A stretch of DNA of 35,728 nt, from positions 1 through 35,728 of the forward strand of contig NZ_WNZY01000033.1 in NCBI RefSeq assembly GCF_009725205.1. The letters are read 5' to 3'. The notes below the pieces were generated by a model. It was not told the DNA's origin. It did no database searches and saw nothing but the letters and a program-made list of their open reading frames with translations. This document shows, one piece after another, positions 16,811-25,408 of the stretch. Within the stretch, counting starts at the first letter, position 1. Every line of letters begins with the position of its first letter. Source of the stretch: Paenibacillus timonensis (lineage in GTDB: Bacteria; Bacillota; Bacilli; Paenibacillales; Paenibacillaceae). The position numbers were made by a program, and so were the translations under genes.

Positions 16811-16899
16811 GGGAGTTATTGCAACGCATAGATCTCGCTCTTGGGCACATCCTATCTTTGAAGATGCAGGCGTCATTTCCGAAGAAAGGGTGAATACGA

Positions 16900-17037
16900 A
16901 TGCGAGATTTTTCGTGGAAGTATTTTGCGATGACTGGAGATGTCGATGCTTACTTGCTTTATAAAGAAGCCAGTGGCCCGTACGAGGAGGAGGTTGCGGC
17001 TGCTGAAGAGCTGATCATAGAGGAAGAGGCTGAGTAA
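16900..17037 (+). CDS. yqzL: YqzL family small protein
   Basis: Protein of 45 residues, in the size range of B. subtilis YqzL (47). It shares the N-terminal pattern of an aromatic-rich MRDFSWKYFAMTGDVDAYLL followed by YKE and an acidic tail. AAAGGGTG lies 6 bp before the ATG. It occupies the same place as in B. subtilis, between era and recO. Its function is not known. Confidence 0.85.
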   Translation: MRDFSWKYFAMTGDVDAYLLYKEASGPYEEEVAAAEELIIEEEAE

Positions 17038-17075
17038 CACGATCTGGCGGGAGAGGCGAGTTTGGGGGAAATGGA

Positions 17076-17825
17076 ATGCTCTACAGAGTGGAAGGAATCG
17101 TCATCCGCAGCATGGACTATGGGGAAGGCAATAAAATTATTACATTATGCACGGAAACAAGCGGTAAGATCGGGGTGCTGGTGCGCGGCGCCAAAAAGGT
17201 CAAGAGCCGCCATGCGGCCCTGACCCAACCTTTTACACATGGAGAATACGTGTTCTTCCGTCAAAACAGCGGTTTGGGCACCTTAAACCAGGGTGAGATT
17301 ATCGAATCTCACTTTTCTTTGCGTGAAGACCTTTTCTTGGCCGCATACGCCTCGTATGCCTGCGAGCTGCTAGATAAAACGCTGCAGGATGAAGAAATCG
17401 GCAGCTTCTGGTATACCCAACTGAAGGCTTGTCTTGAAGGCTTATCATCCGGCAAGGATCCGCAGATCGTTATCCACCTGTTTGAAATGAAAATCCTGCA
17501 GGCGGCAGGCTACGGACCTTCGTTTGAGAATTGCGTCTCTTGCGGCCGGAATGACGACTCGCCTTATGTCAGCCCGCGATTGGGCGGGAAACTGTGTCGA
17601 GGCTGCCGTCATCAGGATCCAGCCGCGATGCAGGTGACGCCCGGTGTTCTCAAGCTGCTTACATTGTTCGAACGAATGGACCTGCGCAGGCTCGGTAACG
17701 TGGAGGTTAAAGAGGAAACGAAGCAGGAGTTAAAAACGGTAATGCGTGCCTTTATGGACATGCAGCTGGGGCTTAAGCTGAAATCCCTCCATTTTCTCGA
17801 TCAATTGGATAAGTATGAAATTTGA
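17076..17825 (+). CDS. recO: DNA repair protein RecO
   Basis: Recombination mediator of 249 residues that, with RecR, loads RecA on SSB-coated DNA. An N-terminal OB fold (LYRVEGIVIRSMDYGEGNKI) is followed by a helical region and a zinc-finger-type segment with CVSCG and CRGC near residues 154-177. The start ATG at 17076 has GGGGGAA upstream; an ATG 5 bases earlier is out of frame. The stop codon lies inside the -35 box of the glyQS promoter. Confidence 0.94.
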   Translation: MLYRVEGIVIRSMDYGEGNKIITLCTETSGKIGVLVRGAKKVKSRHAALTQPFTHGEYVFFRQNSGLGTLNQGEIIESHFSLREDLFLAAYASYACELLDKTLQDEEIGSFWYTQLKACLEGLSSGKDPQIVIHLFEMKILQAAGYGPSFENCVSCGRNDDSPYVSPRLGGKLCRGCRHQDPAAMQVTPGVLKLLTLFERMDLRRLGNVEVKEETKQELKTVMRAFMDMQLGLKLKSLHFLDQLDKYEI

Positions 17826-17850
17826 CGAACGAGATAAAATTAGTTAAGAT
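17822..17850 (+). promoter_or_regulatory. Sigma-A promoter of the glyQS leader
   Basis: TTGACG (17822-17827) and TAAGAT (17845-17850) with a 17-bp spacer. The -35 box shares the bases TGA with the recO stop codon. The T-box leader begins a few bases downstream. Confidence 0.75.
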
Positions 17851-17856
17851 AAAAAA

Positions 17857-18206
17857 GAATTTCTGTGCGTTGAACGGGAAGAGTAACGAGGCAAAGTCTA
17901 TAAAGTCAGCTTAAGGATCAACGGCTGATTAAGCGACCGGGGGTGGTGAGAGCCCGGATAGGCGGTCTGGTGAAACGGCGTCCCTGGAGCATAAAAGAAC
18001 GATCGTGAAAAGCGGATTTGTCGGCAAAGGTCACTGATAAGCGACCTCGGCGAATCAAGTAGGGTGGAACCGCGGGAACTTAACAGTGCGAGATTAATAA
18101 GTGTTACTTCTTGATTCACTTCGTGATCAAAAGCGGACTTATTAAACAACCACTTCACAGCTCTCGTCCCTACGTCTGACAGCAGGCGTAGAGGCGGGAG
18201 CTTTTT
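17857..18206 (+). promoter_or_regulatory. Glycine T-box riboswitch of glyQS
   Basis: Leader RNA that senses uncharged tRNA-Gly and controls read-through into glyQS. The stem I region spans about 17865-17990 and contains GGTGAGAGCCCGG and a probable specifier GGC at 17977-17979 (Gly). The T-box core AGGGTGGAACCGCGGG is at 18061-18076. The terminator pairs CTCTCGTCCCTACG (18161-18174) with CGTAGAGGCGGGAG (18187-18200), one mismatch, extended by AG/CT and followed by T5. About 85 nt separate the T-box from the terminator, much more than usual, because a hairpin element sits between them (see the repeat at 18094-18156). Confidence 0.93.
18094..18156 (+). repeat. Hairpin-forming short copy of the dispersed repeat inside the T-box leader
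   Basis: TTAATAAGT (18094-18102) pairs perfectly with ACTTATTAA (18137-18145), enclosing a second hairpin TTGAT(t)CAC / GTGATCAA (18111-18119, 18123-18130). Bases 18117-18156 match 31 of 40 positions of the repeat at 25167-25206, including CTTCGTGATC and AACAACCA. It looks like the two ends of the longer element joined without the middle. Confidence 0.7.
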
Positions 18207-18267
18207 GTATTGCCTCTCTAACTCATGCTTGCTGAACAAACCTGAAGGTTAGGAGATGAGGTTCGCC

Positions 18268-19161
18268 ATGAGTATTAACTTTCAACAAATGATTTTGACG
18301 CTGCAGCAGTTCTGGGCAGAACAGAATTGTATCGTCGTGCAGCCGTATGACGTGGAAAAAGGGGCAGGTACCCTGAACCCGATGACGTTCCTGCGTTCCA
18401 TCGGCCCGGAGCCGTGGAACGTAGCCTACGTTGAGCCTTCACGGCGCCCGGCTGACGGCCGTTATGGGGAGAATCCCAACCGGCTGTATCAGCACCATCA
18501 GTTCCAGGTGATTATGAAGCCGTCCCCGGACAACATCCAGGAAATTTACCTGGACAGCTTGAAGCGGCTCGGCATTAACCCGCTGGAGCATGACATCCGT
18601 TTCGTGGAAGACAACTGGGAGCATCCGGGACTGGGCGCCTGGGGCCTCGGCTGGGAAGTCTGGCTGGACGGCATGGAAGTGACGCAGTTTACTTACTTCC
18701 AGCAGGTCGGCGGGATCGAAACCAACCCGGTGGCCGTGGAAATTACCTACGGCATGGAGCGCCTGGCTTCCTATATCCAAGACAAGGAAAACGTGTTTGA
18801 CTTGGAGTGGGTGGACGGCACGTCGTATGGCGATGTTTTTCATCAAGCTGAGTTTGAGCACTCGAAATATACGTTTGAAATCTCCGACGTTAAAATGCTG
18901 TTTACGTTGTTCAACATGTACGAGCAGGAAGCAGGCAAAGCGATGGAGCAGCATTTGGTGTTCCCGGCATACGATTACGTGCTGAAATGCTCGCACACGT
19001 TTAACCTGCTGGACGCCCGCGGGGCGATCAGCGTCACCGAACGGACGGGATACATCACGCGGGTACGGAATTTGGCACGCCAGGTTGCCGCGACCTATTT
19101 GGAGGAACGTGAGAAGCTCGGCTTCCCGATGCTTCAGAAAGGGGGTGCTGCACGTGGCTAA
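18268..19161 (+). CDS. glyQ: Glycyl-tRNA synthetase alpha subunit
   Basis: Catalytic alpha subunit of the bacterial-type tetrameric glycyl-tRNA synthetase; 297 residues from the chosen start. Typical class II synthetase segments include [20 protein letters not shown] near the N-terminus and [20 protein letters not shown]. The ATG at 18268 gives the standard [13 protein letters not shown] start and lies 12 bp after AGGAG; an in-frame ATG at 18256 directly abuts that site and is unlikely. Expression is controlled by the T-box leader. glyS overlaps its end by 8 bp. Confidence 0.96.
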   Translation: MSINFQQMILTLQQFWAEQNCIVVQPYDVEKGAGTLNPMTFLRSIGPEPWNVAYVEPSRRPADGRYGENPNRLYQHHQFQVIMKPSPDNIQEIYLDSLKRLGINPLEHDIRFVEDNWEHPGLGAWGLGWEVWLDGMEVTQFTYFQQVGGIETNPVAVEITYGMERLASYIQDKENVFDLEWVDGTSYGDVFHQAEFEHSKYTFEISDVKMLFTLFNMYEQEAGKAMEQHLVFPAYDYVLKCSHTFNLLDARGAISVTERTGYITRVRNLARQVAATYLEEREKLGFPMLQKGGAARG

Positions 19162-21235
19162 GGATCTGCTGTTCGAAATCGGTTTGGAGGAAATGCCGGC
19201 CCGGTTCATCCGCGCTGCGTTGGAGCAGTTGAAGGAGCGGACGGTCAAGTGGCTGGAGGAATCCGTCATCCAGCACGGAGCGGTGGAAGCTTATGCGACT
19301 CCGCGCCGGTTGGCTATTCTCGTTAAGGATGTGGCCGAGAAGCAGGAAGACGTGCATGAAGAGGTCAAAGGACCTTCGCGCAAAATCGCCTTGGACGAAA
19401 AAGGCGAATGGAGTAAAGCGGCACTTGGTTTTGCCCGAAGCCAAGGGGCGAGTCCGGAGCAATTCACATTCCGTGAAGTTGGCGGCACGGAGTACGTTTA
19501 TGTCAATAAGAGCCGTATCGGCGTGGAAACCTCAAGCCTCGTCGCTGAGGGATTGCTGGGGATTTTGCAGGCGATGAATTTCCCGAAAAACATGCGTTGG
19601 GGAAATTACGATTTTAAATTCGTTCGCCCGATCCGCTGGATGGTGGCTTTGTTCGGCAAAGACATCATCGATCTAGAAATCGCTGGCGTGAAGTCCGGGA
19701 ACGTGACACGGGGACACCGGTTCCTTGGGAACGAAACGGTGATTGAAGAGCCTGCAGCTTATGTGGAAACGCTGCGCGCTCAGCAGGTGCTCGCGGACGT
19801 GAACGAGCGTCAACAATTGATTCAAAACCAAATTGATGCCTTGGCCAAAGAAAAGGGCTGGCATATCGCGGTGAAGGAAGATTTGCTGGAGGAAGTGCTA
19901 TTCTTGGTGGAGACGCCAACCGTGTTGTTCGGCACGTTCGAGGAATCGTTCCTGAACATTCCGCAGGAGGTGCTTATCACCTCGATGCGTGAGCATCAGC
20001 GGTATTTCCCGGTGCTGAACGAACAAGGAAACCTGCTTCCTTACTTCGTGACCGTGCGTAACGGCAACAACACCTCGCTGGATGTGATCGCCCGCGGCAA
20101 CGAGAAGGTGCTTCGTGCCCGCTTGTCCGACGCGAAGTTCTTCTATGAAGAAGATCAGAAGCTGGCGATCAAGGACGCGTTGTCCAAGCTGGAAAGCATC
20201 GTGTTCCATGACGAGCTCGGCACGATCGGGGACAAAGTGCGCCGTATCCGCCGCAATACGGAGAAGCTGGCGGCAATGCTTGGCACCGATACCGGGACAG
20301 CGGAGGCTGCCGCGCGTACGGCGGAAATTTGCAAGTTCGACCTGGTGACGCAAATGGTTTATGAATTCCCCGAATTGCAAGGGGTGATGGGTGAGGATTA
20401 TGCCCGCAAAGCCGGCGAACCCGAAGCCGTTGCACGAGGCGTCTTCGAGCATTATCAGCCGCGTTTTGCGGACGATGCCGTGCCGGCTTCTTCCGTAGGC
20501 TCGATCGTGAGCATCGCCGACAAAATCGACACGATCGCCGGGTGCTTCTCGATCGGTATCATCCCAACCGGTTCCCAGGATCCGTACGGACTGCGCCGTC
20601 AAGCGGCGGGCATTGTCCAGATTATTGTCGAACACCAGCTGTCCGTTTCATTGACCGATATCTTCAAGCTGGCGCTGGAAACCCATCAGCAATTCCGCGG
20701 ACTTAAACGCAGCGAAGAGGAAGTGCTGAAGGATCTGATGGAATTCTTCGGACTTCGCGTCAGAAAGACGCTTTCGGACGAAGGTCTCCGTTATGACGTC
20801 GTGGACGCCGTCCTGTCGGCTGGTTATAACGATGTCGTCTCCTCGGTGGCTCGTGGCAAGGCGCTGATGGATGCGGTTAACGGGAAAGAAGACTTCAAGG
20901 CGACGGTTGAATCGTTTGGACGCGTGAGTAACCTCGCAGCAAAAGCCACCGGCGAGAAGGTTCGTTCTGATTTGCTCTCCGAACCGGCGGAACAAACGCT
21001 CTACGAGGCATGGCGTTCGGTATCTGAGAAGTACCGGGAGACGCTGGCTTCCCGCGACGCTGCGGGTGCGCTGGAGCTGATTGGCGGCTTGAAGGAAGCG
21101 ATCACGGTCTTCTTTGAAGCGGTTATGGTTATGGCCGAGGACGATGCCATCCGGACAAACCGCTTGGCACTGCTGGCCGCGATTGATGAAGATCTCAAGT
21201 CGTTTGCCGATTTTGGCAAACTGGTTTGGGCATAA
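19154..21235 (+). CDS. glyS: Glycyl-tRNA synthetase beta subunit
   Basis: Beta subunit that binds tRNA-Gly and completes the alpha2-beta2 enzyme; 693 residues. The N-terminus [18 protein letters not shown] is typical, followed by RGHRFLGNE and, further on, the HD-like region with [20 protein letters not shown] and [12 protein letters not shown], then the anticodon-binding C-terminus. The start is the GTG at 19154 (GGGGGTG upstream), 8 bp inside glyQ, so both subunits are made in step. In B. subtilis ccpN and yqfL follow glyS; here yqxD follows. Confidence 0.96.
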   Translation: MAKDLLFEIGLEEMPARFIRAALEQLKERTVKWLEESVIQHGAVEAYATPRRLAILVKDVAEKQEDVHEEVKGPSRKIALDEKGEWSKAALGFARSQGASPEQFTFREVGGTEYVYVNKSRIGVETSSLVAEGLLGILQAMNFPKNMRWGNYDFKFVRPIRWMVALFGKDIIDLEIAGVKSGNVTRGHRFLGNETVIEEPAAYVETLRAQQVLADVNERQQLIQNQIDALAKEKGWHIAVKEDLLEEVLFLVETPTVLFGTFEESFLNIPQEVLITSMREHQRYFPVLNEQGNLLPYFVTVRNGNNTSLDVIARGNEKVLRARLSDAKFFYEEDQKLAIKDALSKLESIVFHDELGTIGDKVRRIRRNTEKLAAMLGTDTGTAEAAARTAEICKFDLVTQMVYEFPELQGVMGEDYARKAGEPEAVARGVFEHYQPRFADDAVPASSVGSIVSIADKIDTIAGCFSIGIIPTGSQDPYGLRRQAAGIVQIIVEHQLSVSLTDIFKLALETHQQFRGLKRSEEEVLKDLMEFFGLRVRKTLSDEGLRYDVVDAVLSAGYNDVVSSVARGKALMDAVNGKEDFKATVESFGRVSNLAAKATGEKVRSDLLSEPAEQTLYEAWRSVSEKYRETLASRDAAGALELIGGLKEAITVFFEAVMVMAEDDAIRTNRLALLAAIDEDLKSFADFGKLVWA

Positions 21236-21262
21236 TAGAAGAAGGAAAGTAAAGCGAATGTG

Positions 21263-21297
21263 TGGCTGACGGCAAACGAAGGGCTTGCCGTCAGCCA
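21263..21297 (+). terminator. Strong hairpin after glyS (terminator-like, no T-run)
   Basis: TGGCTGACGGCAA (21263-21275) pairs perfectly with TTGCCGTCAGCCA (21285-21297), loop 9. No T-run follows. A second, weaker hairpin CTTATCG/CGATAAG (21305-21311, 21320-21326) comes directly after. The pair may stop transcription inefficiently or protect the 3' end of glyQS mRNA. Confidence 0.5.
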
Positions 21298-21343
21298 TCC
21301 ATCGCTTATCGGCATAAATCGATAAGATTCGGCGTAACGCTTG

Positions 21344-21372
21344 TTTAGATTAGGCCATTTCGAGGTTATATT
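21344..21372 (+). promoter_or_regulatory. Possible promoter of yqxD
   Basis: TTTAGA (21344-21349) and TATATT (21367-21372) with a 17-bp spacer, 22 bp before the yqxD start codon. The -35 match is weak. Confidence 0.3.
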
Positions 21373-21394
21373 GTATTACATGGAGGCATGGAGG

Positions 21395-21844
21395 ATGCGA
21401 ATCGTCGTCGATGGGGACTCCTGTCCGGTAAAGGCGGAAATTGCCGAAACTGCAGGCAGGTTCGGCGTGCCGGTGTTGATGGTGGCTTCATATGATCATG
21501 TCTTACAACCGGGGCCGGGTGTAAATATCGTTCAGGTTGATCGAAGCGGACAAAGCGCTGATTTGTATATCGCCGCCCATGTGGAGAAGGGCGATATCGT
21601 TGTGACCCAGGACTACGGTCTGGCGGCTTTGGTCATCGCGAGAGCTTGCTACGGTTTATCCCCGCGCGGCGACGTCTACCATGCGGATAATATCGACTAT
21701 TTGCTAGAACGCCGCCACCACCAAGCGAAGGCGAGGCGGGCAGGGCATCACAGCAAAGGGCCGAAGCCGTTTACCGGCGAAGACCGCGAACGGTTTACGG
21801 ACGCTTTGTCAAAACTTTTGTCACGTTTGCAGGAGAATGTATAG
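21395..21844 (+). CDS. yqxD: UPF0178 protein YqxD/YaiI
   Basis: Protein of 149 residues of the UPF0178 family, which has a PIN/NYN-like nuclease fold. The motif VVDGDSCPVKAEI at the N-terminus and VVTQDYGLAALVIARACYGL, with conserved Asp residues, fit the family. The C-terminal part is basic (RRHHQAKARRAGHHSKGPKP). The ATG at 21395 was chosen as it has GGAGG 8 bp upstream and gives the usual length; an in-frame ATG at 21380 is possible. It lies just before dnaG, as in B. subtilis. Activity has not been established. Confidence 0.9.
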   Translation: MRIVVDGDSCPVKAEIAETAGRFGVPVLMVASYDHVLQPGPGVNIVQVDRSGQSADLYIAAHVEKGDIVVTQDYGLAALVIARACYGLSPRGDVYHADNIDYLLERRHHQAKARRAGHHSKGPKPFTGEDRERFTDALSKLLSRLQENV

Positions 21845-21868
21845 TTTTAGCGAATTACTATTTACGTG

Positions 21869-21927
21869 TCACCCGAGAACATCAAAATGTCGGTCATTTT
21901 GACATTTTGGATGATTCTCACGCGTGA
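21869..21927 (+). other. Long imperfect hairpin upstream of dnaG
   Basis: CAAAATGTC (21883-21891) pairs with GACATTTTG (21901-21909); moving outward ATC/GAT, GAGAA/TTCTC and TCAC/GTGA continue the stem with small bulges, giving a stem of about 20 pairs. It ends 18 bp before the dnaG start and has no proper T-run. It could act as a weak terminator, an mRNA processing site or a translational element. Confidence 0.5.
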
Positions 21928-21945
21928 AAGATGAAGGTGATTTGG

Positions 21946-23769
21946 ATGAGTACCGGGCGTGGCATTCCGGAGGAAGTCATCGAGGCGGTTCTGCGTCAGC
22001 ACGATATCGTCGACACGGTCAGCAAGCACGTTCATCTAACGAAACAGGGGAAGTACATGAAGGGGTTATGCCCGTTCCATTCGGAGAAAACCCCGTCGTT
22101 TACGGTAACGCCCGAACGGCAAATCTTCCATTGTTATGGCTGCGGCAAAGGCGGGAACGCCATCAAATTCAGGATGGAAATCGAAGGATTAACCTTTCCC
22201 GAGGCAGTCAGAATCATGGCGGAAGAGGCGCACATCCCTTATGAGGATAAGGGGAGAGGTTACGGTGATTCACCGCGTAACCAAGAGTTGGAGCAACTGC
22301 TGCAGGCCCATGAATGGTCCTCCAAGCTTTATCATTACTTGCTGAAGAACACCGAATACGGCAAGCCGGCGATGGAGTATTTGAAATCCCGCGGCTTTAC
22401 CGACAAAGCCATCGATACGTTCCAGATTGGTTACGCACCCGCTAGATGGGATACGCTCGTCCAGTTTTTGGACAAACGATCTTTTGAACTGGAAGCGATG
22501 GAGAAGGGTGGATTGCTCTCGTCCAGGCAAGACGGTTCCGGTTTCGTGGACCGTTTCCGTGATCGGGTGATTTTCCCGTTGCACAATCGAAGCGGGAAAG
22601 TAATCGCGTTTGCGGGAAGAGTGCTTGGCGACGGACAACCGAAATATTTGAACTCGCCAGAAAGCAAGCTGTTTACCAAAAGCCGAGTTCTCTACAATTT
22701 GCATCAAGCGAAAAATGAGATCCGCAAAACAGGTCAAGTTGTCCTGTTCGAAGGTTACGGCGACGTCATTAGCGCGTGGGAGGCCGGGGTTCATAACGGC
22801 GTGGCTACGATGGGGACCGCATTAACGGAAAGTCATGCGGCTATCTTGCGTGGCATGGCCGAGGAAGTGTTGGTCTGCTATGACGGCGATTCCGCCGGAC
22901 AAGCTGCGGCGTTGAAGAGCATTCCGATTCTTGAAGGCGCAGGTTTTTTTCAGGTAAAAATCGCATTGCTCAGCGAAGGGCTGGATCCCGACGAATTCAT
23001 CCAAAAGTACGGGGCCGAGCGGTTCCGCCATCAAGTTTTGGACGGCGCGGTTTCTTCCGTCAAATTTAGGCTTATATATCTGAGAAAAAACCATATACTG
23101 CTAGAAGAAGATGGGAAAGTCGCTTATATCAAAGAGGCGATGCCGATTATTGCGGCGCTTTCCTCCCCAAGCGAACGCGAGATTTATCTAAAGGAACTCT
23201 CCGCCGATTTGCAAGTCTCCTTCGACAGCTTAAAGCAGGAATGCAACGAACTGAGAACGGTTATGCAAAAAAAGGCAGATGCCGGGGATAATAAGCCCGA
23301 AAGGTGGAATAATGGTAGGCATAAAAAAGGGCAGGCATCCATGCCAACGTTGCTGCCCGCTTTTCATGCGGCGGAACGAAGACTGCTGTCTTTCATGCTG
23401 CAGGACGAAGAGGTGTCCCGTTATGTAGGCGAACGCCTAGGGACGAACTTTAACATCGAAGATCATGTGGCGATTGCCGCTTATCTATACGCCTATTACG
23501 CACAAGGGAAGAACCCGGATGCTAGTCATTTCATTTCCTCACTTCAAGATGAGCGATTGGAGCAGACGGTCATTTCGATCGCGATGATGGATACGCCAGC
23601 CGAATGGACGACGCAGGAGCTGGACGATTGTATTCGTGAAATTCAGAAGGTGCCTTTGCTCGAACAGATCAAGCGCAAGAAAGAGGAAATGGTATCGGCC
23701 GAACGAGCCGGAGATTTTATGCGTGCGGCACAAATTGCAAGTGAGATTATTGCCCTAGAGAGACAGTAA
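21946..23769 (+). CDS. dnaG: DNA primase
   Basis: Primase that makes RNA primers at the replication fork; 607 residues. The N-terminal CHC2 zinc domain is intact: C42 and H45 in CPFH, C63 and C66 in CYGC. The TOPRIM catalytic core shows [17 protein letters not shown] and [13 protein letters not shown]. The C-terminal part corresponds to the DnaB helicase-interaction domain. The ATG at 21946 was chosen because it follows AAGGTGAT by 4 bp and gives the usual [15 protein letters not shown] start; an in-frame ATG at 21931 lies upstream of this site. dnaG and sigA form the classical macromolecular synthesis pair here. Confidence 0.96.
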   Translation: MSTGRGIPEEVIEAVLRQHDIVDTVSKHVHLTKQGKYMKGLCPFHSEKTPSFTVTPERQIFHCYGCGKGGNAIKFRMEIEGLTFPEAVRIMAEEAHIPYEDKGRGYGDSPRNQELEQLLQAHEWSSKLYHYLLKNTEYGKPAMEYLKSRGFTDKAIDTFQIGYAPARWDTLVQFLDKRSFELEAMEKGGLLSSRQDGSGFVDRFRDRVIFPLHNRSGKVIAFAGRVLGDGQPKYLNSPESKLFTKSRVLYNLHQAKNEIRKTGQVVLFEGYGDVISAWEAGVHNGVATMGTALTESHAAILRGMAEEVLVCYDGDSAGQAAALKSIPILEGAGFFQVKIALLSEGLDPDEFIQKYGAERFRHQVLDGAVSSVKFRLIYLRKNHILLEEDGKVAYIKEAMPIIAALSSPSEREIYLKELSADLQVSFDSLKQECNELRTVMQKKADAGDNKPERWNNGRHKKGQASMPTLLPAFHAAERRLLSFMLQDEEVSRYVGERLGTNFNIEDHVAIAAYLYAYYAQGKNPDASHFISSLQDERLEQTVISIAMMDTPAEWTTQELDDCIREIQKVPLLEQIKRKKEEMVSAERAGDFMRAAQIASEIIALERQ

Positions 23770-23815
23770 GACGAACGGACTTTCGGTGATGTTTCTAGGG
23801 AGGAGGGAGCCAGAT

Positions 23816-24940
23816 ATGACGAATGACCAACATACTGAACTAGAAACGGAATTAACGCTGGATCAGGTAAGGGATCAATTGATTGAACAAGGGAAGAAAA
23901 GGTCATCCTTAACTTACAAAGAAATTATGGAGAAGCTTTCGCCTTTCGATCAAGATCCTGAGCAGATGGACGAGTTTTTTGAGCAATTAGCCGATCTTGG
24001 CATTGATGTAACAGGCGACGGCGACGAGGATCACCGGCGCGGCGATGGAGACAACTCGCATGAGGGCGACGATTTCAACTACGATGACGACCTCTCGCTT
24101 CCTCCGGGGATCAAGATCAATGACCCTGTACGGATGTATCTGAAAGAGATCGGGCGGGTACCGTTGTTGTCGGCGGACGACGAGATGGAGCTTGCCAAAC
24201 GGATCGAAAACGGGGATGAAGAGGCGAAACGCCGTTTGGCCGAAGCCAATCTGCGTCTGGTCGTCAGCATCGCCAAGCGTTATGTCGGTCGCGGCATGCT
24301 GTTCCTGGATTTGATTCAAGAAGGAAACATGGGATTGATTAAAGCCGTGGAGAAGTTTGACCACAAGAAAGGCTTCAAATTCAGTACCTATGCCACCTGG
24401 TGGATCCGTCAGGCGATTACCCGCGCGATTGCCGACCAGGCGAGAACGATTCGAATCCCGGTTCATATGGTCGAAACGATCAATAAGCTGATTCGGGTAT
24501 CCCGGCAGCTGCTACAAGAGCTGGGACGCGAACCTACGCCGGAGGAAATCGCTGCGGAGATGGAGCTTAGCGTAGAGAAGGTCCGGGAGATCATGAAGAT
24601 CGCCCAAGAGCCGGTTTCGCTGGAAACGCCGATCGGGGAAGAAGATGATTCCCATCTCGGTGACTTTATCGAAGATCAGGAAGCCTTGGCTCCGGCGGAC
24701 GCAGCGGCTTATGAGTTGCTGAAAGAACAGCTGGAAGATGTGCTGGACACGCTCACCGAACGCGAAGAGAACGTGCTCCGATTACGCTTTGGACTCGATG
24801 ACGGACGCACAAGAACCCTCGAAGAAGTGGGGAAGGTATTTGGCGTAACGCGGGAGAGAATCCGGCAAATCGAAGCGAAAGCGCTCCGTAAGCTGCGCCA
24901 TCCCAGCCGCAGCAAGCGGCTGAAGGACTTCCTCGAATAG
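23816..24940 (+). CDS. sigA: RNA polymerase primary sigma factor SigA (RpoD)
   Basis: Housekeeping sigma factor, 374 residues (371 in B. subtilis). Region 1.1 is followed by an acidic stretch (about 60-95, rich in Asp, Gly and Glu), then region 1.2 ([17 protein letters not shown]), region 2 with the -10 contacts ([20 protein letters not shown]), region 3 ([13 protein letters not shown]) and region 4 with the -35 helix ([19 protein letters not shown]). The ATG at 23816 follows GGAGGAGGGAG and gives the usual length. An in-frame ATG further up (23786) overlaps the ribosome-binding site region and is unlikely. Confidence 0.97.
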   Translation: MTNDQHTELETELTLDQVRDQLIEQGKKRSSLTYKEIMEKLSPFDQDPEQMDEFFEQLADLGIDVTGDGDEDHRRGDGDNSHEGDDFNYDDDLSLPPGIKINDPVRMYLKEIGRVPLLSADDEMELAKRIENGDEEAKRRLAEANLRLVVSIAKRYVGRGMLFLDLIQEGNMGLIKAVEKFDHKKGFKFSTYATWWIRQAITRAIADQARTIRIPVHMVETINKLIRVSRQLLQELGREPTPEEIAAEMELSVEKVREIMKIAQEPVSLETPIGEEDDSHLGDFIEDQEALAPADAAAYELLKEQLEDVLDTLTEREENVLRLRFGLDDGRTRTLEEVGKVFGVTRERIRQIEAKALRKLRHPSRSKRLKDFLE

Positions 24941-24959
24941 GCGTGATCGCCTGCAACCT

Positions 24960-24993
24960 TGACCTTCTGCAGCTAAGCAGTAAGGTCATTTTT
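24960..24993 (+). terminator. Terminator of dnaG-sigA
   Basis: TGACCTTCTGC (24960-24970) pairs with GCAG-t-AAGGTCA (24977-24988) around a 6-base loop, followed by five T. It lies 19 bp after the sigA stop. Confidence 0.9.
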
Positions 24994-25046
24994 GTTGTAT
25001 GGCGTGTCCGTTTCTTCTATAGAGTGCCTGTTGTTAGCTTGTAGCC

Positions 25047-25147
25047 GTTAACGGACCGTAAAGACCTTATTTGCCGATTTCCCGGCAATTTCTCGCTGTA
25101 ACGGAATTGCCAAGAATCAGGTTAATTACGGCTCTAGTGTCCGTTAG
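25047..25147. repeat. TAACGGAC-type repeat units after sigA
   Basis: A forward unit (25047-25074: GTTAACGGAC then GACCTTATTTGC), a fragment TAACGGAATTGCC (25099-25111) and a reverse unit (25122-25147: ATTACGGCTC then GTGTCCGTTAGC). They match the four units in the cdd-era gap. The stretch 24994-25046 shows no gene, only a GTGTCCGTT fragment near 25005. Confidence 0.72.
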
Positions 25148-25160
25148 CCGTCCGCATCTG

Positions 25161-25390
25161 TGCTTCTGCTTCGTGATCTAAAGTTGACTAAGTGAACAAC
25201 CATTTCAATAAGAAGTTCAATAAGTCAGGTTTGGAGCACCGAGAAGGTTGGATGAAGCTAGGGACTGAGCAGCGCAGCGTAGCTGGAGGCTACGTGAGCA
25301 GCGGAAGGCCCGGCTGAATTCAAGATTCGACGTCGCATCCGCTACCCTGCTTCTGCTTCGTGATCTAAAGTTGACTAAGTGAACAACCAT
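25161..25390 (+). repeat. Dispersed structured repeat with a 43-bp perfect direct repeat
   Basis: The 43 bases at 25161-25203 recur without a change at 25348-25390 (both begin TGCTTCTGCTTCGTGATC and end GAACAACCAT). Between them lies a core with inverted ends: GTTCAATAAGTCA (25215-25227) is complementary to TGACTAAGTGAAC (25372-25384) at 11 of 13 positions, and an inner hairpin CGTAGC/GCTACG lies at about 25278-25294. The first 43-bp copy looks like the right end of another, truncated element. Partial copies lie at 7781-7851 and 18094-18156. Confidence 0.8.
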
Positions 25391-25408
25391 ATGGGAGAAG
25401 GTGTTCTG

